Assembly: GCA_965202845.1 (NCBI GenBank)
Contig: OZ241856.1
Span: 2,232,001 to 2,296,000 of the forward strand
DNA from: CBDATA01 sp965202845
GTDB lineage: Bacteria; Acidobacteriota; Vicinamibacteria; Marinacidobacterales; Marinacidobacteraceae
DNA: 64,000 nucleotides
Direction of reading: 5' to 3'
Position numbers and translations under genes: made by a program. Position 1 is the first letter of the stretch. Every line of letters starts with the position of its first letter. Under the pieces are notes generated by a model. The model worked only from the letters and a program-made list of their open reading frames with translations. It was not told where the DNA came from and made no database searches. Below are positions 32,220 through 41,559 of this stretch, in pieces.

Positions 32220-34544
32220 TCAGCGGAATGTATAGCGAAGTCCGGCTTCGAGGACCCGGCCCAGCGGCCGGAAGCCGCCGCTCTCGAAGGCGCGATCGTC
32301 GAGCGCGTCCCGCGCCTTCAACCGCAACCGAAGCCCTTCGGCGATTTCCCAGCCGGCGACCAGGTCGATCCGGCGCAAACCCCGGAACTGGAAGACCCGG
32401 CTCGAGAAGGAAGCCGGATCGAACATCGGCGCGTACAGGGAGGACGCGAGGTGCAGGTCCAGGGACCAGGAGAAGCGGTCCCGCCGCCCGGAGAGCAACA
32501 GGCTTCCCGCCGTCTCCGGGATCAGCCACGCCGCCGGAAGCTCGTCCGGGGCGCTTTCGGGCGGGTCGGCGTCGGTCCAGGTGAACGCGCCCCGCGCCCG
32601 CATCGAACCGGGCAGCGCGACCCGGAAGCCGGCCTCGAAGCCGCGCGCCGAGCCGGCGCTGGTGTTCGCGTATCCGAAAAAGCGCCCGAAGGGGTCGGCG
32701 GCGCCGTCGAGCGCATTGTCAAAGGCGATGATCTGCGGGCGCTCCGCCTGGAACCAGGCGGCCTCGGCGTCCCAGCGGCCGTCTTCCGGGGCGATCGTGA
32801 TTCCGGCGTCCCAGACGTGGGTGAACTCCGGTTCGAGGCGCGGGTCTCCATATACCGAGTAGCCGAGCGAGGAATATCCGACCCCGAACCGCTCGTAGAG
32901 CGAAGGCGCCCGGAATCCCCGCGCCCACGAGCCGCGCAGCCGCATCGCGTCGGTGATCGCCAGGCCGCCGGAGAGGTCGCCGCTCCAGCCGAGGCCGCCC
33001 CCCGGATCGGGAGCGTCCGCGAACGGGCTTCCCTCCGCCGGGCGGAATTCGGGGGACTCGGTGGCGAAATGCTGCAAGCGAACCGCGCCGCGGATCCGCC
33101 CGCGGTCGTCCGCGAACCGCACTTCGTCCTGAAGAAACGCCGCGAACGCCGACTGGCGCGCCGCCGTGCTGGAAAGCGGATCCCGGATCTCCATCCGCTC
33201 CCATTCGCCTTCGCCGCCGAGCGTCAGATGGTGCGGGCCGGCGAGGGTCGAAAGGCGGGCGACGACGCCGCGCACGCCGCCGTCGTAGCCGGCGCTCTCG
33301 AGGGAGGGCGGCTCGAAGGCGCCGGGTCCGAGCGGGCCGTCTTCGGCCTCGCGCGACGTGGCGAGGGCGTTCCCCCGAAGCGTCCAGGCGCCGGACGCTC
33401 CCGCCGCGCCGGAGAGCGCCAGCTGGACCGCGAGCGCGCGGGTCCGGTGGAATCCGTCCGGGTCCACCGCGTCCGGCAGGAAGTTGGCGTCCCCGAAATC
33501 GAGGTCCGTCGCCGCCGTCCCCGACTCGTAGCGTTCGAGCGCGGTCAGGGGCGCCGCCTTCGCCTCGACCACCCCGGCGGGAAGCACGCCCACCGGGAAC
33601 GGGCTCTCGGTCGCGCCGAAGCCGGCCATCGATCCGAACGCCCGCCCGCTGATGCGGAGGCCGCCGGTTCGCAGCGAAACGCGGGCGACGCCGCCCAAGG
33701 TCGAAAACCGGTCGGCACCGGTCGCGCCCTCCCGGAATCCGGTGCGGGTCAACCCGAAGGAGGCCGCCGCCCGGGGGCCGGAAGCGCCGAACGCAGCCCC
33801 GGCGTCCGTCCGTCCTCGGGTTCCGCCGCCCGCCTCCACCGAGAACCGGGGGCCGGCGTCCGCCTCCCTGGTGATGATGTGGATCACGCCTCCCATCCCG
33901 TTCGTCCCGTAGAGCGCCGACCCGCCGCCGCGGCGGACCTCCACCCGGGACAAGCCGTATGTCGTCAGCGACGGCAGCAGCGCGGAAGCGTCCGCCTGGG
34001 GCGCCGCGGCGTCGCGCAGCGGAGCGCCGTCCACCAGCACCGCGGTCCCCGGCCCGGGAACGCCGCGCACCGAGACGGTCGCCAGCTGGCCGGGGGCGCC
34101 GTTTTGCCGGATGTGCACGCCGGGAACCCCGCGAAGCGCTTCCACGAGCAATCGTTCTCCCCGGTCGTCCAGCTCCCCGGCCGAAAGCGGGGCGACCAGC
34201 GCTCCCGAGGCGGCGGCCGGTCGGGGGACGCCGGAAGCGGAAACGACGACTTCCTCGCGCACCGCCCGGAAGCGGAGGACGAGACGCGCCCCGGTTCCGC
34301 CGGGGACAACCTCGATGGGCGAAGAAGTCCGGTCGCCGTTGGCGGCGGTCGCCAGGTAGCGGCGCCCGGCGAGGCCGGGGAAGGAGGCCACGCCGTCCGG
34401 CCCGGCGGTCCGGTGCGTCACCTCGCCGGAAAGCAGGGATTCGAGGCGGACGATGCTGCCCGCCGCCGGGGTTCCGTCCTCGTGCTGGACGGAGAGGGTC
34501 AGGGTCGCGCCGAGGGCGAGGGTGAGCAGCAGGGAAAGGGGCAT
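32220..34544 (-). CDS. btuB: BtuB-like TonB-dependent cobalamin receptor
   Basis: 774 aa from ATG 34544 with signal peptide (MPLSLLLTLALGATLTLS). A carboxypeptidase-regulatory-like domain (residues about 25-95) precedes a TonB box-like EEVVVSASG. The plug follows (VEALRGVPGVHIRQNGAP, VLVDGAPLRD, VEVRRGGGSALYGTNGMGGV), then a long beta-barrel ending in LEAGLRYTFR with a terminal aromatic residue and Arg. It is an outer-membrane transporter. Cobalamin is inferred from the upstream riboswitch and the downstream adenosyltransferase. The symbol is by function and context, not by close sequence identity. Confidence 0.9.
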   Translation of the reverse strand: MPLSLLLTLALGATLTLSVQHEDGTPAAGSIVRLESLLSGEVTHRTAGPDGVASFPGLAGRRYLATAANGDRTSSPIEVVPGGTGARLVLRFRAVREEVVVSASGVPRPAAASGALVAPLSAGELDDRGERLLVEALRGVPGVHIRQNGAPGQLATVSVRGVPGPGTAVLVDGAPLRDAAAPQADASALLPSLTTYGLSRVEVRRGGGSALYGTNGMGGVIHIITREADAGPRFSVEAGGGTRGRTDAGAAFGASGPRAAASFGLTRTGFREGATGADRFSTLGGVARVSLRTGGLRISGRAFGSMAGFGATESPFPVGVLPAGVVEAKAAPLTALERYESGTAATDLDFGDANFLPDAVDPDGFHRTRALAVQLALSGAAGASGAWTLRGNALATSREAEDGPLGPGAFEPPSLESAGYDGGVRGVVARLSTLAGPHHLTLGGEGEWERMEIRDPLSSTAARQSAFAAFLQDEVRFADDRGRIRGAVRLQHFATESPEFRPAEGSPFADAPDPGGGLGWSGDLSGGLAITDAMRLRGSWARGFRAPSLYERFGVGYSSLGYSVYGDPRLEPEFTHVWDAGITIAPEDGRWDAEAAWFQAERPQIIAFDNALDGAADPFGRFFGYANTSAGSARGFEAGFRVALPGSMRARGAFTWTDADPPESAPDELPAAWLIPETAGSLLLSGRRDRFSWSLDLHLASSLYAPMFDPASFSSRVFQFRGLRRIDLVAGWEIAEGLRLRLKARDALDDRAFESGGFRPLGRVLEAGLRYTFR

Positions 34545-34699
34545 GGGGGAGAGTCCGCGTGGTTGGGGAGAGCGTTCTCCGGCCCGGAATGGGGTCCCTG
34601 CCGATGGCGCGCGAAACCCGTCAGCCGAAGGGGGCGGAAGGGGCGGCGAGACGTCAAGCGAAGGGGGTTCTTCCCGGCGAAGAAGCTCCCGATTCCGGC

Positions 34700-34915
34700 T
34701 TCCGGCAGGTCTCCTGACTTGCGGAGCGGCTGCGACCGGCTGATGCCGGGGCAGCCGCCCGGCCCCCCTTCCCGCCGACCGGGAGGCCGGCAGTGGGCGC
34801 CGGACCGAAGTCCGGCGTGGGCTGGGCATTCCGCTTCACAGTGGCGCGGGCCGTCCGGGATTCGCACCCGGGTTCCCTCTTCGTCGGCGGGGAGACCGCC
34901 GAAACCTGAAGCCGT
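34700..34915 (-). promoter_or_regulatory. Cobalamin riboswitch
   Basis: In the RNA sense (minus strand) the conserved parts follow in order: GGGAACCCGGGTGCGAATCC, ACGG-CCCGCGCCACTGTGA (B12 core), and the 3' box AGTCAGGAGACCTGCC. It ends 155 nt before the btuB-like ATG. The expression platform is not obvious; no clear Shine-Dalgarno precedes ATG 34544, and the region 34545-34700 holds a GGAGAACGCTCTCC hairpin. Confidence 0.93.
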
Positions 34916-34930
34916 GTGGGGAAGGGGGCG

Positions 34931-34936
34931 AGTATA
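34931..34936 (-). promoter_or_regulatory. -10 element of the riboswitch operon
   Basis: Reads GGGCTATACT toward the riboswitch, with TATACT as -10, about 15 nt before the conserved RNA begins. The IS5 element inserted about 40 nt upstream of it and does not break it. Confidence 0.5.
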
Positions 34937-35225
34937 GCCCGCGCCCCCTCCCTCCCCGATCTTGAAATCCCTGCTAGAACCTATCTCGTAATTGAAATTT
35001 TGGGATGATCTGTGTACAATCCAAACCATGTCCCGCTTGGCCCACTTGATTCGAATCAGAGAAAAATACTGGGGGAAAATTCAGAAATTCTTCCCGGAAG
35101 AAAACATCCCCAAAGGACGTCGGGGACGAAAGCCCGTGCCCGCACGCGAAGTTCTCGAAGCCGTTCTTTGGCTCCTGCATACCGGTGCGCCGTGGAGGTT
35201 TCTGCCGCCAGAGTATCCGAATTAC

Positions 35226-36693
35226 GGCTCTTTCAAATACCGAGTGGGTACGCGACATGAGGGTTGAGCTTGGAGAAGTCCAGTTTTCCGGCGATGAGGA
35301 AGAACACGGTGCGGATGGTCTGGAAGGTTCCGTAGCCTCTGGCTTTCCGCTTGGCCGCCTGAAACAGGCCGTTGAGCGCCTCGATGAAGCCGTTGGTCTG
35401 GCGGGTTCGGGCCCACGCGACGATGCCCTCGAGATGTTTGCGGATCATCCGCGCGACGGCTTTCATGGGTTCGACCTTGGAGCGGTTCACGTTGGCGCAC
35501 CACTGCCGGAGCATGGCTCTGACGACGTTGACCTGCTTGCGGTTGAGGATGTTCCGGAGTTGCTCGCGGTACATCCAGGCTCGGGCGGTGCGCTTTCCGG
35601 GGGCCTGCGCGATGAGAGCGTTGAGTTGGGCGCGCTGTTCGGGGCCGAGTCGTTCGGGATTTTTGAGGAGCGCCCAGCGCATGCCCTTGAGTTGGGGGTT
35701 GGCGCGCTGCTCGATGCGCCGGGTCTGGTCGAGGGCCTTGGATGCGTGAGCGATGACGTGGAATTTGTCGAAGGTGATCTGGGCGTTGGGGAGATGCTCT
35801 GCGACGCCCTTCATGTAGGCGGGGGACATGTCGATGGAGGCGACTTCGACGGCTTCGGGGTCTCCGCCGTGGGCTTCGAGGCTTCGGGCGAATCGGTCGA
35901 CGGAGTCGGCGGCGCGGCCTTCTCCGACGAAGATGACCCGGCGTTTTCGGGCGTCTGCGACGACGGTGACGTAGTTGTGGCCGCGCGCGCGGGAGGTTTC
36001 GTCGATGGCGACGGCGCGGACGTCGGCTTGGTCGTCGGTTTCGGTGGCGAGTTCCACATAGCGGTTGGAGATGGCCTGGGTTTGGTGCTGGGAGAGTCCG
36101 GCGAGCCGTGCGACGGCGGCGAAGGTCATGTCCTGGCACATGGCGAGAATCAAGGCTTCGAAGAGGAGGGAGAACCCGGAGAGCTTGCCGGCCCAGGGCG
36201 GCGAGACCAGCGCGACCTTGCCGTTGGGGAGGCGCACCCGGGGGACGCGCGCCACCAGTTCGCACTCGAATTGGAAGAAGTTGAGGTGGCGGAAGCGCTT
36301 GGTCTTGGTGTCGTGGACCGGATGGAGGCCGTCGTGGTTCTGGTGGGCGAAGCGGGCGCCCCTGCGGAAATCGACGCGGATGCTCAGCTTTCCTTGGTCC
36401 TTGTCGAATTCCACGTTCTCGACGAACCAGGGGTCCGGGATGCCGAGGGCTTGGGCGAAAAGCTCGTGTAGCACTGGATGCGCTCCTTTTTTTCAGGGTC
36501 GAAAGCGGGAAAAGTGTTCCATTGGTGTGTGGCGACGCTGGCTGGGGACGGTTGCGGCTTCCCGCTTTCGACCCTTTTTCGAGCGTGCCCGCCGGATTCC
36601 GTGAGTCAAGGGTTCGCTACGCCGTGCAAGCCCGCCCTTGACACCCGGAATCCCGGCGGTCTCCATTCTACCCACTCAAATCTCAATTGAGGC
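35226..36693 (-). mobile_element. ISL3-family insertion sequence, copy C (1468 bp)
   Basis: Target duplication CGAATTAC (35218-35225, 36694-36701) inside the IS5 transposase. Its protein is identical to copy B. Confidence 0.95.
35233..36474 (-). CDS. ISL3-family transposase, copy C
   Basis: 413 aa, intact, same variant as copy B (SIDMSPAYMKG, NPERLGPEQ). DDE residues are at the same positions as in the other copies. Confidence 0.95.
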   Translation of the reverse strand: MLHELFAQALGIPDPWFVENVEFDKDQGKLSIRVDFRRGARFAHQNHDGLHPVHDTKTKRFRHLNFFQFECELVARVPRVRLPNGKVALVSPPWAGKLSGFSLLFEALILAMCQDMTFAAVARLAGLSQHQTQAISNRYVELATETDDQADVRAVAIDETSRARGHNYVTVVADARKRRVIFVGEGRAADSVDRFARSLEAHGGDPEAVEVASIDMSPAYMKGVAEHLPNAQITFDKFHVIAHASKALDQTRRIEQRANPQLKGMRWALLKNPERLGPEQRAQLNALIAQAPGKRTARAWMYREQLRNILNRKQVNVVRAMLRQWCANVNRSKVEPMKAVARMIRKHLEGIVAWARTRQTNGFIEALNGLFQAAKRKARGYGTFQTIRTVFFLIAGKLDFSKLNPHVAYPLGI

Positions 36694-36784
36694 CGAATTA
36701 CAAAACCGTTCATCGCAGGTATCAAGCCTGGTGTCGCGCCGGTGTTTATCCGAAAATCATGGAGAGATTGGTAGCTGAACTTCA

Positions 36785-38252
36785 GGCTCTTTCAAATACC
36801 GAGTGGGTACGCGACATGAGGGTTGAGCTTGGAGAAGTCCAGTTTTCCGGCGATGAGGAAGAACACGGTGCGGATGGTCTGGAAGGTTCCGTAGCCTCTG
36901 GCTTTCCGCTTGGCCGCCTGAAACAGGCCGTTGAGCGCCTCGATGAAGCCGTTGGTCTGGCGGGTTCGGGCCCACGCGACGATGCCCTCGAGATGTTTGC
37001 GGATCATCCGCGCGACGGCTTTCATGGGTTCGACCTTGGAGCGGTTCACGTTGGCGCACCACTGCCGGAGCATGGCTCGGACGACGTTGACCTGCTTGCG
37101 GTTGAGGATGTTCCGGAGTTGTTCGCGGTACATCCAGGCTCGGGCGGTGCGCTTGCCGGGGGCCTGCGCGATGAGGGCGTTGAGTTGGGCGCGTTGTTCG
37201 GCGCCGAGTCGTTCGGGGCTCTTGAGGAGCGCCCAGCGCATGCCCTTGAGTTGCGGGTTGGCGCGCTGCTCGATGCGCCGGGTCTGGTCGAGGGCCTTGG
37301 ACGCGTGGGCGATGACGTGGAATTTGTCGAAGGTGATTTGGGCGTTGGGGAGATGCTCTGCGACGCCCTTGATGTAGGCGGGGGACATGTCGCTGGAGGC
37401 GACTTCGACGGCTTCGGGGTCTCCGCCGTGGGCTTCGAGGCTTCGGGCGAATCGGTCGACGGAGTCGGCGGCGCGGCCTTCTCCGACGAAGATGACCCGG
37501 CGTTTTCGGGCGTCTGCGACGACGGTGACGTAGTTGTGGCCGCGCGCGCGGGAGGTTTCGTCGATGGCGACGGCGCGGACGTCGGCTTGGTCGTCGGTTT
37601 CGGTGGCGAGTTCCACATAGCGGTTGGAGATGGCCTGGGTTTGGTGCTGGGAGAGTCCGGCGAGCCGTGCGACGGCGGCGAAGGTCATGTCCTGGCACAT
37701 GGCGAGAATCAAGGCTTCGAAGAGGAGGGAGAACCCGGAGAGCTTGCCGGCCCAGGGCGGCGAGACCAGCGCGACCTTGCCGTTGGGGAGGCGCACCCGG
37801 GGGACGCGCGCCACCAGTTCGCACTCGAATTGGAAGAAGTTGAGGTGGCGGAAGCGCTTGGTCTTGGTGTCGTGGACCGGATGGAGGCCGTCGTGGTTCT
37901 GGTGGGCGAAGCGGGCGCCCCTGCGGAAATCGACGCGGATGCTCAGCTTTCCTTGGTCCTTGTCGAATTCCACGTTCTCGACGAACCAGGGGTCCGGGAT
38001 GCCGAGGGCTTGGGCGAAAAGCTCGTGTAGCACTGGATGCGCTCCTTTTTTTCAGGGTCGAAAGCGGGAAAAGTGTTCCATTGGTGTGTGGCGACGCTGG
38101 CTGGGGACGGTTGCGGCTTCCCGCTTTCGACCCTTTTTCGAGCGTGCCCGCCGGATTCCGTGAGTCAAGGGTTCGCTACGCCGTGCAAGCCCGCCCTTGA
38201 CACCCGGAATCCCGGCGGTCTCCATTCTACCCACTCAAATCTCAATTGAGGC
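36785..38252 (-). mobile_element. ISL3-family insertion sequence, copy D (1468 bp)
   Basis: Target duplication GAACTTCA (36777-36784, 38253-38260) inside the IS5 transposase, only 91 nt of IS5 sequence (including target duplications) away from copy C and in the same orientation. Confidence 0.95.
36792..38033 (-). CDS. ISL3-family transposase, copy D
   Basis: 413 aa, intact, variant with VASSDMSPAYIKG and SPERLGAEQ, identical at the protein level to copy E and one group apart from B/C. Confidence 0.95.
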   Translation of the reverse strand: MLHELFAQALGIPDPWFVENVEFDKDQGKLSIRVDFRRGARFAHQNHDGLHPVHDTKTKRFRHLNFFQFECELVARVPRVRLPNGKVALVSPPWAGKLSGFSLLFEALILAMCQDMTFAAVARLAGLSQHQTQAISNRYVELATETDDQADVRAVAIDETSRARGHNYVTVVADARKRRVIFVGEGRAADSVDRFARSLEAHGGDPEAVEVASSDMSPAYIKGVAEHLPNAQITFDKFHVIAHASKALDQTRRIEQRANPQLKGMRWALLKSPERLGAEQRAQLNALIAQAPGKRTARAWMYREQLRNILNRKQVNVVRAMLRQWCANVNRSKVEPMKAVARMIRKHLEGIVAWARTRQTNGFIEALNGLFQAAKRKARGYGTFQTIRTVFFLIAGKLDFSKLNPHVAYPLGI

Positions 38253-39933
38253 GAACTTCAAGAGTGCGGTCAGTACGATGGATCGGAAGGTTTTATCGAC
38301 GGAATGTTCTTACCTGCGAAAGGCGGAGGTCTCGAAATCGGACGGACGAAGCGTGGTAAAGGCATGAGGATCATGGCGATAGTTGAGAAACATGGTTTGC
38401 CTTACTCGATCAGCGTACATGCTGCGAATCACCACGAAGTGAAGTTGGTTCAGTTGAATCTGCCATTCCGCATGGTAGAAGAAAAACCGAAAAATCTGAT
38501 TGGAGACAAAGCCTACGACAGTGATGCGTTGGACGAGGATATGCGCGAGAAAGGAATCAACATGATCGCGCCGCACCGCAAGAACCGAAAGAGGCCGAGG
38601 ACGCAAGACGGACGTCGGCTACGTCGGTATCAGAGGAGGTGGATGGTAGAACGCTTCTTCGCGTGGATACAGTGGCAGCGACGGATTCTGATTCGATGGG
38701 AATTTCATCCAGAAAACTTCTTGGGTTTCGTTCAGCTGGCCTGCATCACAGTCCTTCTCAGGCAATTTTGAGATAGGTTCTACTTCGCTGTGCACCTGGC
38801 GAAGTTCGCCACGTTGCCGGTCGCGGCGAGGTTGCCGTTGATCGTGTCCGGCGGATTCGCCTTCATCATCCCCTGCGCGTCCCACTCGCAGCTGATGGTC
38901 ACCGTCCGCGTCGTCTCGCAGCCGTAGACGCCGTCGCCGAAGAGGATGTCGTAGTCCATCTCCCAGGAGGCGTCGCACCCCTTGCCGTCGGCGTCCGAGC
39001 ACATGTGGGCATCGTCGGCGGGCGGGTAGTTGTCGGCCTTCCCATCCGGCTTCCCCTTGTCGGCGTCGGCGGTCGCCGTGCCGTTGTAGAGGTCCACCTT
39101 GCCGAAGTCCCCCATGGTCGGATCTCCATCGCCGTCCATCAGCGACTTCCAGATGAAGTAGATGTTCACGTTGACGTAATCTTTCAGCAAGTCAATGGTA
39201 GCCGTCCTGAATTCCGTGTATCCGTACACGTTGTGCATCAGGCGGCCTTTCCGCTGGGTCCGGGTGCTGGTTGAGTACTGGTCAAGATTGCTCCAACTGC
39301 GGGTGGGAAACCTGCCGGAGACGACTCCGTAGAGGGGTTCGTCGGGACCATCGCGCAGCGCGCCGTTCAGGTTGTCGTCGAAGAAAAGCCGCTTGAAACG
39401 GCGGGGCTTCGGCAGTTCCGGGGTGGCCTTGTCCCACCCCTTGAACCCCACCTCCAGAGTGTTGAGGATGTGGCCGCCGTCCTGCGAAGCGGTGGACGTA
39501 GTGGTCGAGCTGTTCGCGCTGGAACCGGCGCGCTTCCGGACGCGCAACAGCACATCGCCCCAGCCGGTCGCCAAGGCGTGATCGACCTCCTCCTCGAGCA
39601 ACTCGCAGACATCGACCTGGTCGGCGGCGGCGAAGGACACCGGTGCACATTTCAGATCCTTGAGCGGCCCCTCCTTCCATCCCACTTTCCCCCAGAGCAG
39701 GGGTTCCCCGGGAGAGACTTCCACGCGGTAGCCGTCCAGGTAGTTTATGATGCCCTCGGGCCCATCAATATCCGGTCTCCGAAGACCCGCATCAGCCCGG
39801 ACCCGAAAGCACTCGTCCGGACGATGGACATCACCGCGCTTGACGCCCCCGTATGCGATCACAGGGTATCCACCACCCGGGGCTGTCGTGCTGGTGGCGG
39901 GGAAACAGGCTTTGGACAATGTGTCAATTTTCT

Positions 39934-41401
39934 GCCTCAATTGAGATTTGAGTGGGTAGAATGGAGACCGCCGGGATTCCGGGTGTCAAGGGCGGGCTTG
40001 CACGGCGTAGCGAACCCTTGACTCACGGAATCCGGCGGGCACGCTCGAAAAAGGGTCGAAAGCGGGGAGCCGCAACCGTCCCCAGCCAGCGTCGCCACAC
40101 ACCAATGGAACACTTTTCCCGCTTTCGACCCTGAAAAAAAGGAGCGCATCCAGTGCTACACGAGCTTTTCGCCCAAGCCCTCGGCATCCCGGACCCCTGG
40201 TTCGTCGAGAACGTGGAATTCGACAAGGACCAAGGAAAGCTGAGCATCCGCGTCGATTTCCGCAGGGGCGCCCGCTTCGCCCACCAGAACCACGACGGCC
40301 TCCATCCGGTCCACGACACCAAGACCAAGCGCTTCCGCCACCTCAACTTCTTCCAATTCGAGTGCGAACTGGTGGCGCGCGTCCCCCGGGTGCGCCTCCC
40401 CAACGGCAAGGTCGCGCTGGTCTCGCCGCCCTGGGCCGGCAAGCTCTCCGGGTTCTCCCTCCTCTTCGAAGCCTTGATTCTCGCCATGTGCCAGGACATG
40501 ACCTTCGCCGCCGTCGCACGGCTCGCCGGACTCTCCCAGCACCAAACCCAGGCCATCTCCAACCGCTATGTGGAACTCGCCACCGAAACCGACGACCAAG
40601 CCGACGTCCGCGCCGTCGCCATCGACGAAACCTCCCGCGCGCGCGGCCACAACTACGTCACCGTCGTCGCAGACGCCCGAAAACGCCGGGTCATCTTCGT
40701 CGGAGAAGGCCGCGCCGCCGACTCCGTCGACCGATTCGCCCGAAGCCTCGAAGCCCACGGCGGAGACCCCGAAGCCGTCGAAGTCGCCTCCAGCGACATG
40801 TCCCCCGCCTACATCAAGGGCGTCGCAGAGCATCTCCCCAACGCCCAAATCACCTTCGACAAATTCCACGTCATCGCCCACGCGTCCAAGGCCCTCGACC
40901 AGACCCGGCGCATCGAGCAGCGCGCCAACCCGCAACTCAAGGGCATGCGCTGGGCGCTCCTCAAGAGCCCCGAACGACTCGGCGCCGAACAACGCGCCCA
41001 ACTCAACGCCCTCATCGCGCAGGCCCCCGGCAAGCGCACCGCCCGAGCCTGGATGTACCGCGAACAACTCCGGAACATCCTCAACCGCAAGCAGGTCAAC
41101 GTCGTCCGAGCCATGCTCCGGCAGTGGTGCGCCAACGTGAACCGCTCCAAGGTCGAACCCATGAAAGCCGTCGCGCGGATGATCCGCAAACATCTCGAGG
41201 GCATCGTCGCGTGGGCCCGAACCCGCCAGACCAACGGCTTCATCGAGGCGCTCAACGGCCTGTTTCAGGCGGCCAAGCGGAAAGCCAGAGGCTACGGAAC
41301 CTTCCAGACCATCCGCACCGTGTTCTTCCTCATCGCCGGAAAACTGGACTTCTCCAAGCTCAACCCTCATGTCGCGTACCCACTCGGTATTTGAAAGAGC
41401 C
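39934..41401 (+). mobile_element. ISL3-family insertion sequence, copy E (1468 bp)
   Basis: Target duplication AATTTTCT (39926-39933, 41402-41409) inside the lipoprotein gene (codons ...YEKIDTL...). Its 3' 740 bp were later duplicated together with adjacent gene DNA (copy F). Confidence 0.95.
40153..41394 (+). CDS. ISL3-family transposase, copy E
   Basis: 413 aa, intact, variant VASSDMSPAYIKG and SPERLGAEQ as in copy D. GTG start with AAGGAG. Confidence 0.95.
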   Translation: MLHELFAQALGIPDPWFVENVEFDKDQGKLSIRVDFRRGARFAHQNHDGLHPVHDTKTKRFRHLNFFQFECELVARVPRVRLPNGKVALVSPPWAGKLSGFSLLFEALILAMCQDMTFAAVARLAGLSQHQTQAISNRYVELATETDDQADVRAVAIDETSRARGHNYVTVVADARKRRVIFVGEGRAADSVDRFARSLEAHGGDPEAVEVASSDMSPAYIKGVAEHLPNAQITFDKFHVIAHASKALDQTRRIEQRANPQLKGMRWALLKSPERLGAEQRAQLNALIAQAPGKRTARAWMYREQLRNILNRKQVNVVRAMLRQWCANVNRSKVEPMKAVARMIRKHLEGIVAWARTRQTNGFIEALNGLFQAAKRKARGYGTFQTIRTVFFLIAGKLDFSKLNPHVAYPLGI

Positions 41402-41559
41402 AATTTTCTCGTAGACATTATCGGGATCGGTGACTCTTCTTAAATCCTTCGGGATTCTCTGCCACTGAATCGCAGGATCGTAGAGGGCGGTGTCCTTGAG
41501 GCTGACCGGGAGCGGCTTCCTGCTCCCCTTCACCGAATCCGGCCCCTTGACGCTGTATT
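40662..41559 (+). repeat. 898-bp direct repeat, left copy
   Basis: Runs from within the ISL3-E transposase gene (CGTCGTCGCAGACG...) to the lipoprotein gene (...GACGCTGTATT), ending exactly at the left end of IS1634-type copy 2. The right copy (43480-44377) has the same length and differs at two positions only. Confidence 0.92.

Larger units (their letters stand above)
35028..38771 (+). pseudogene. IS5-family transposase, interrupted twice by ISL3
   Basis: Three pieces (35028-35225, 36702-36784, 38261-38771) join in frame when ISL3-C, ISL3-D and one copy of each 8-bp duplication are removed, giving a 263-aa transposase. It begins MSRLAHLIRIREKYW, with GFIDGMFLPAKGG (first Asp), NLIGDKAYDSDAL (second Asp) and WMVERFFAWIQWQRR (Glu with conserved Arg spacing). 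A TACAAT -10 ends 7 nt before ATG. No other lesion is seen, so both insertions look recent. Confidence 0.9.
34977..38780 (+). mobile_element. IS5-family insertion sequence carrying two nested ISL3 copies
   Basis: Ends are GAACCTATCTCGTAATTG and, read inward, GAACCTATCTCAAAATTG; flanking TA (34975-34976, 38781-38782) is the likely target duplication. Without the two ISL3 elements the IS is about 850 bp. It has inserted exactly at the TAG stop codon of the lipoprotein gene and regenerates that stop. Confidence 0.85.
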
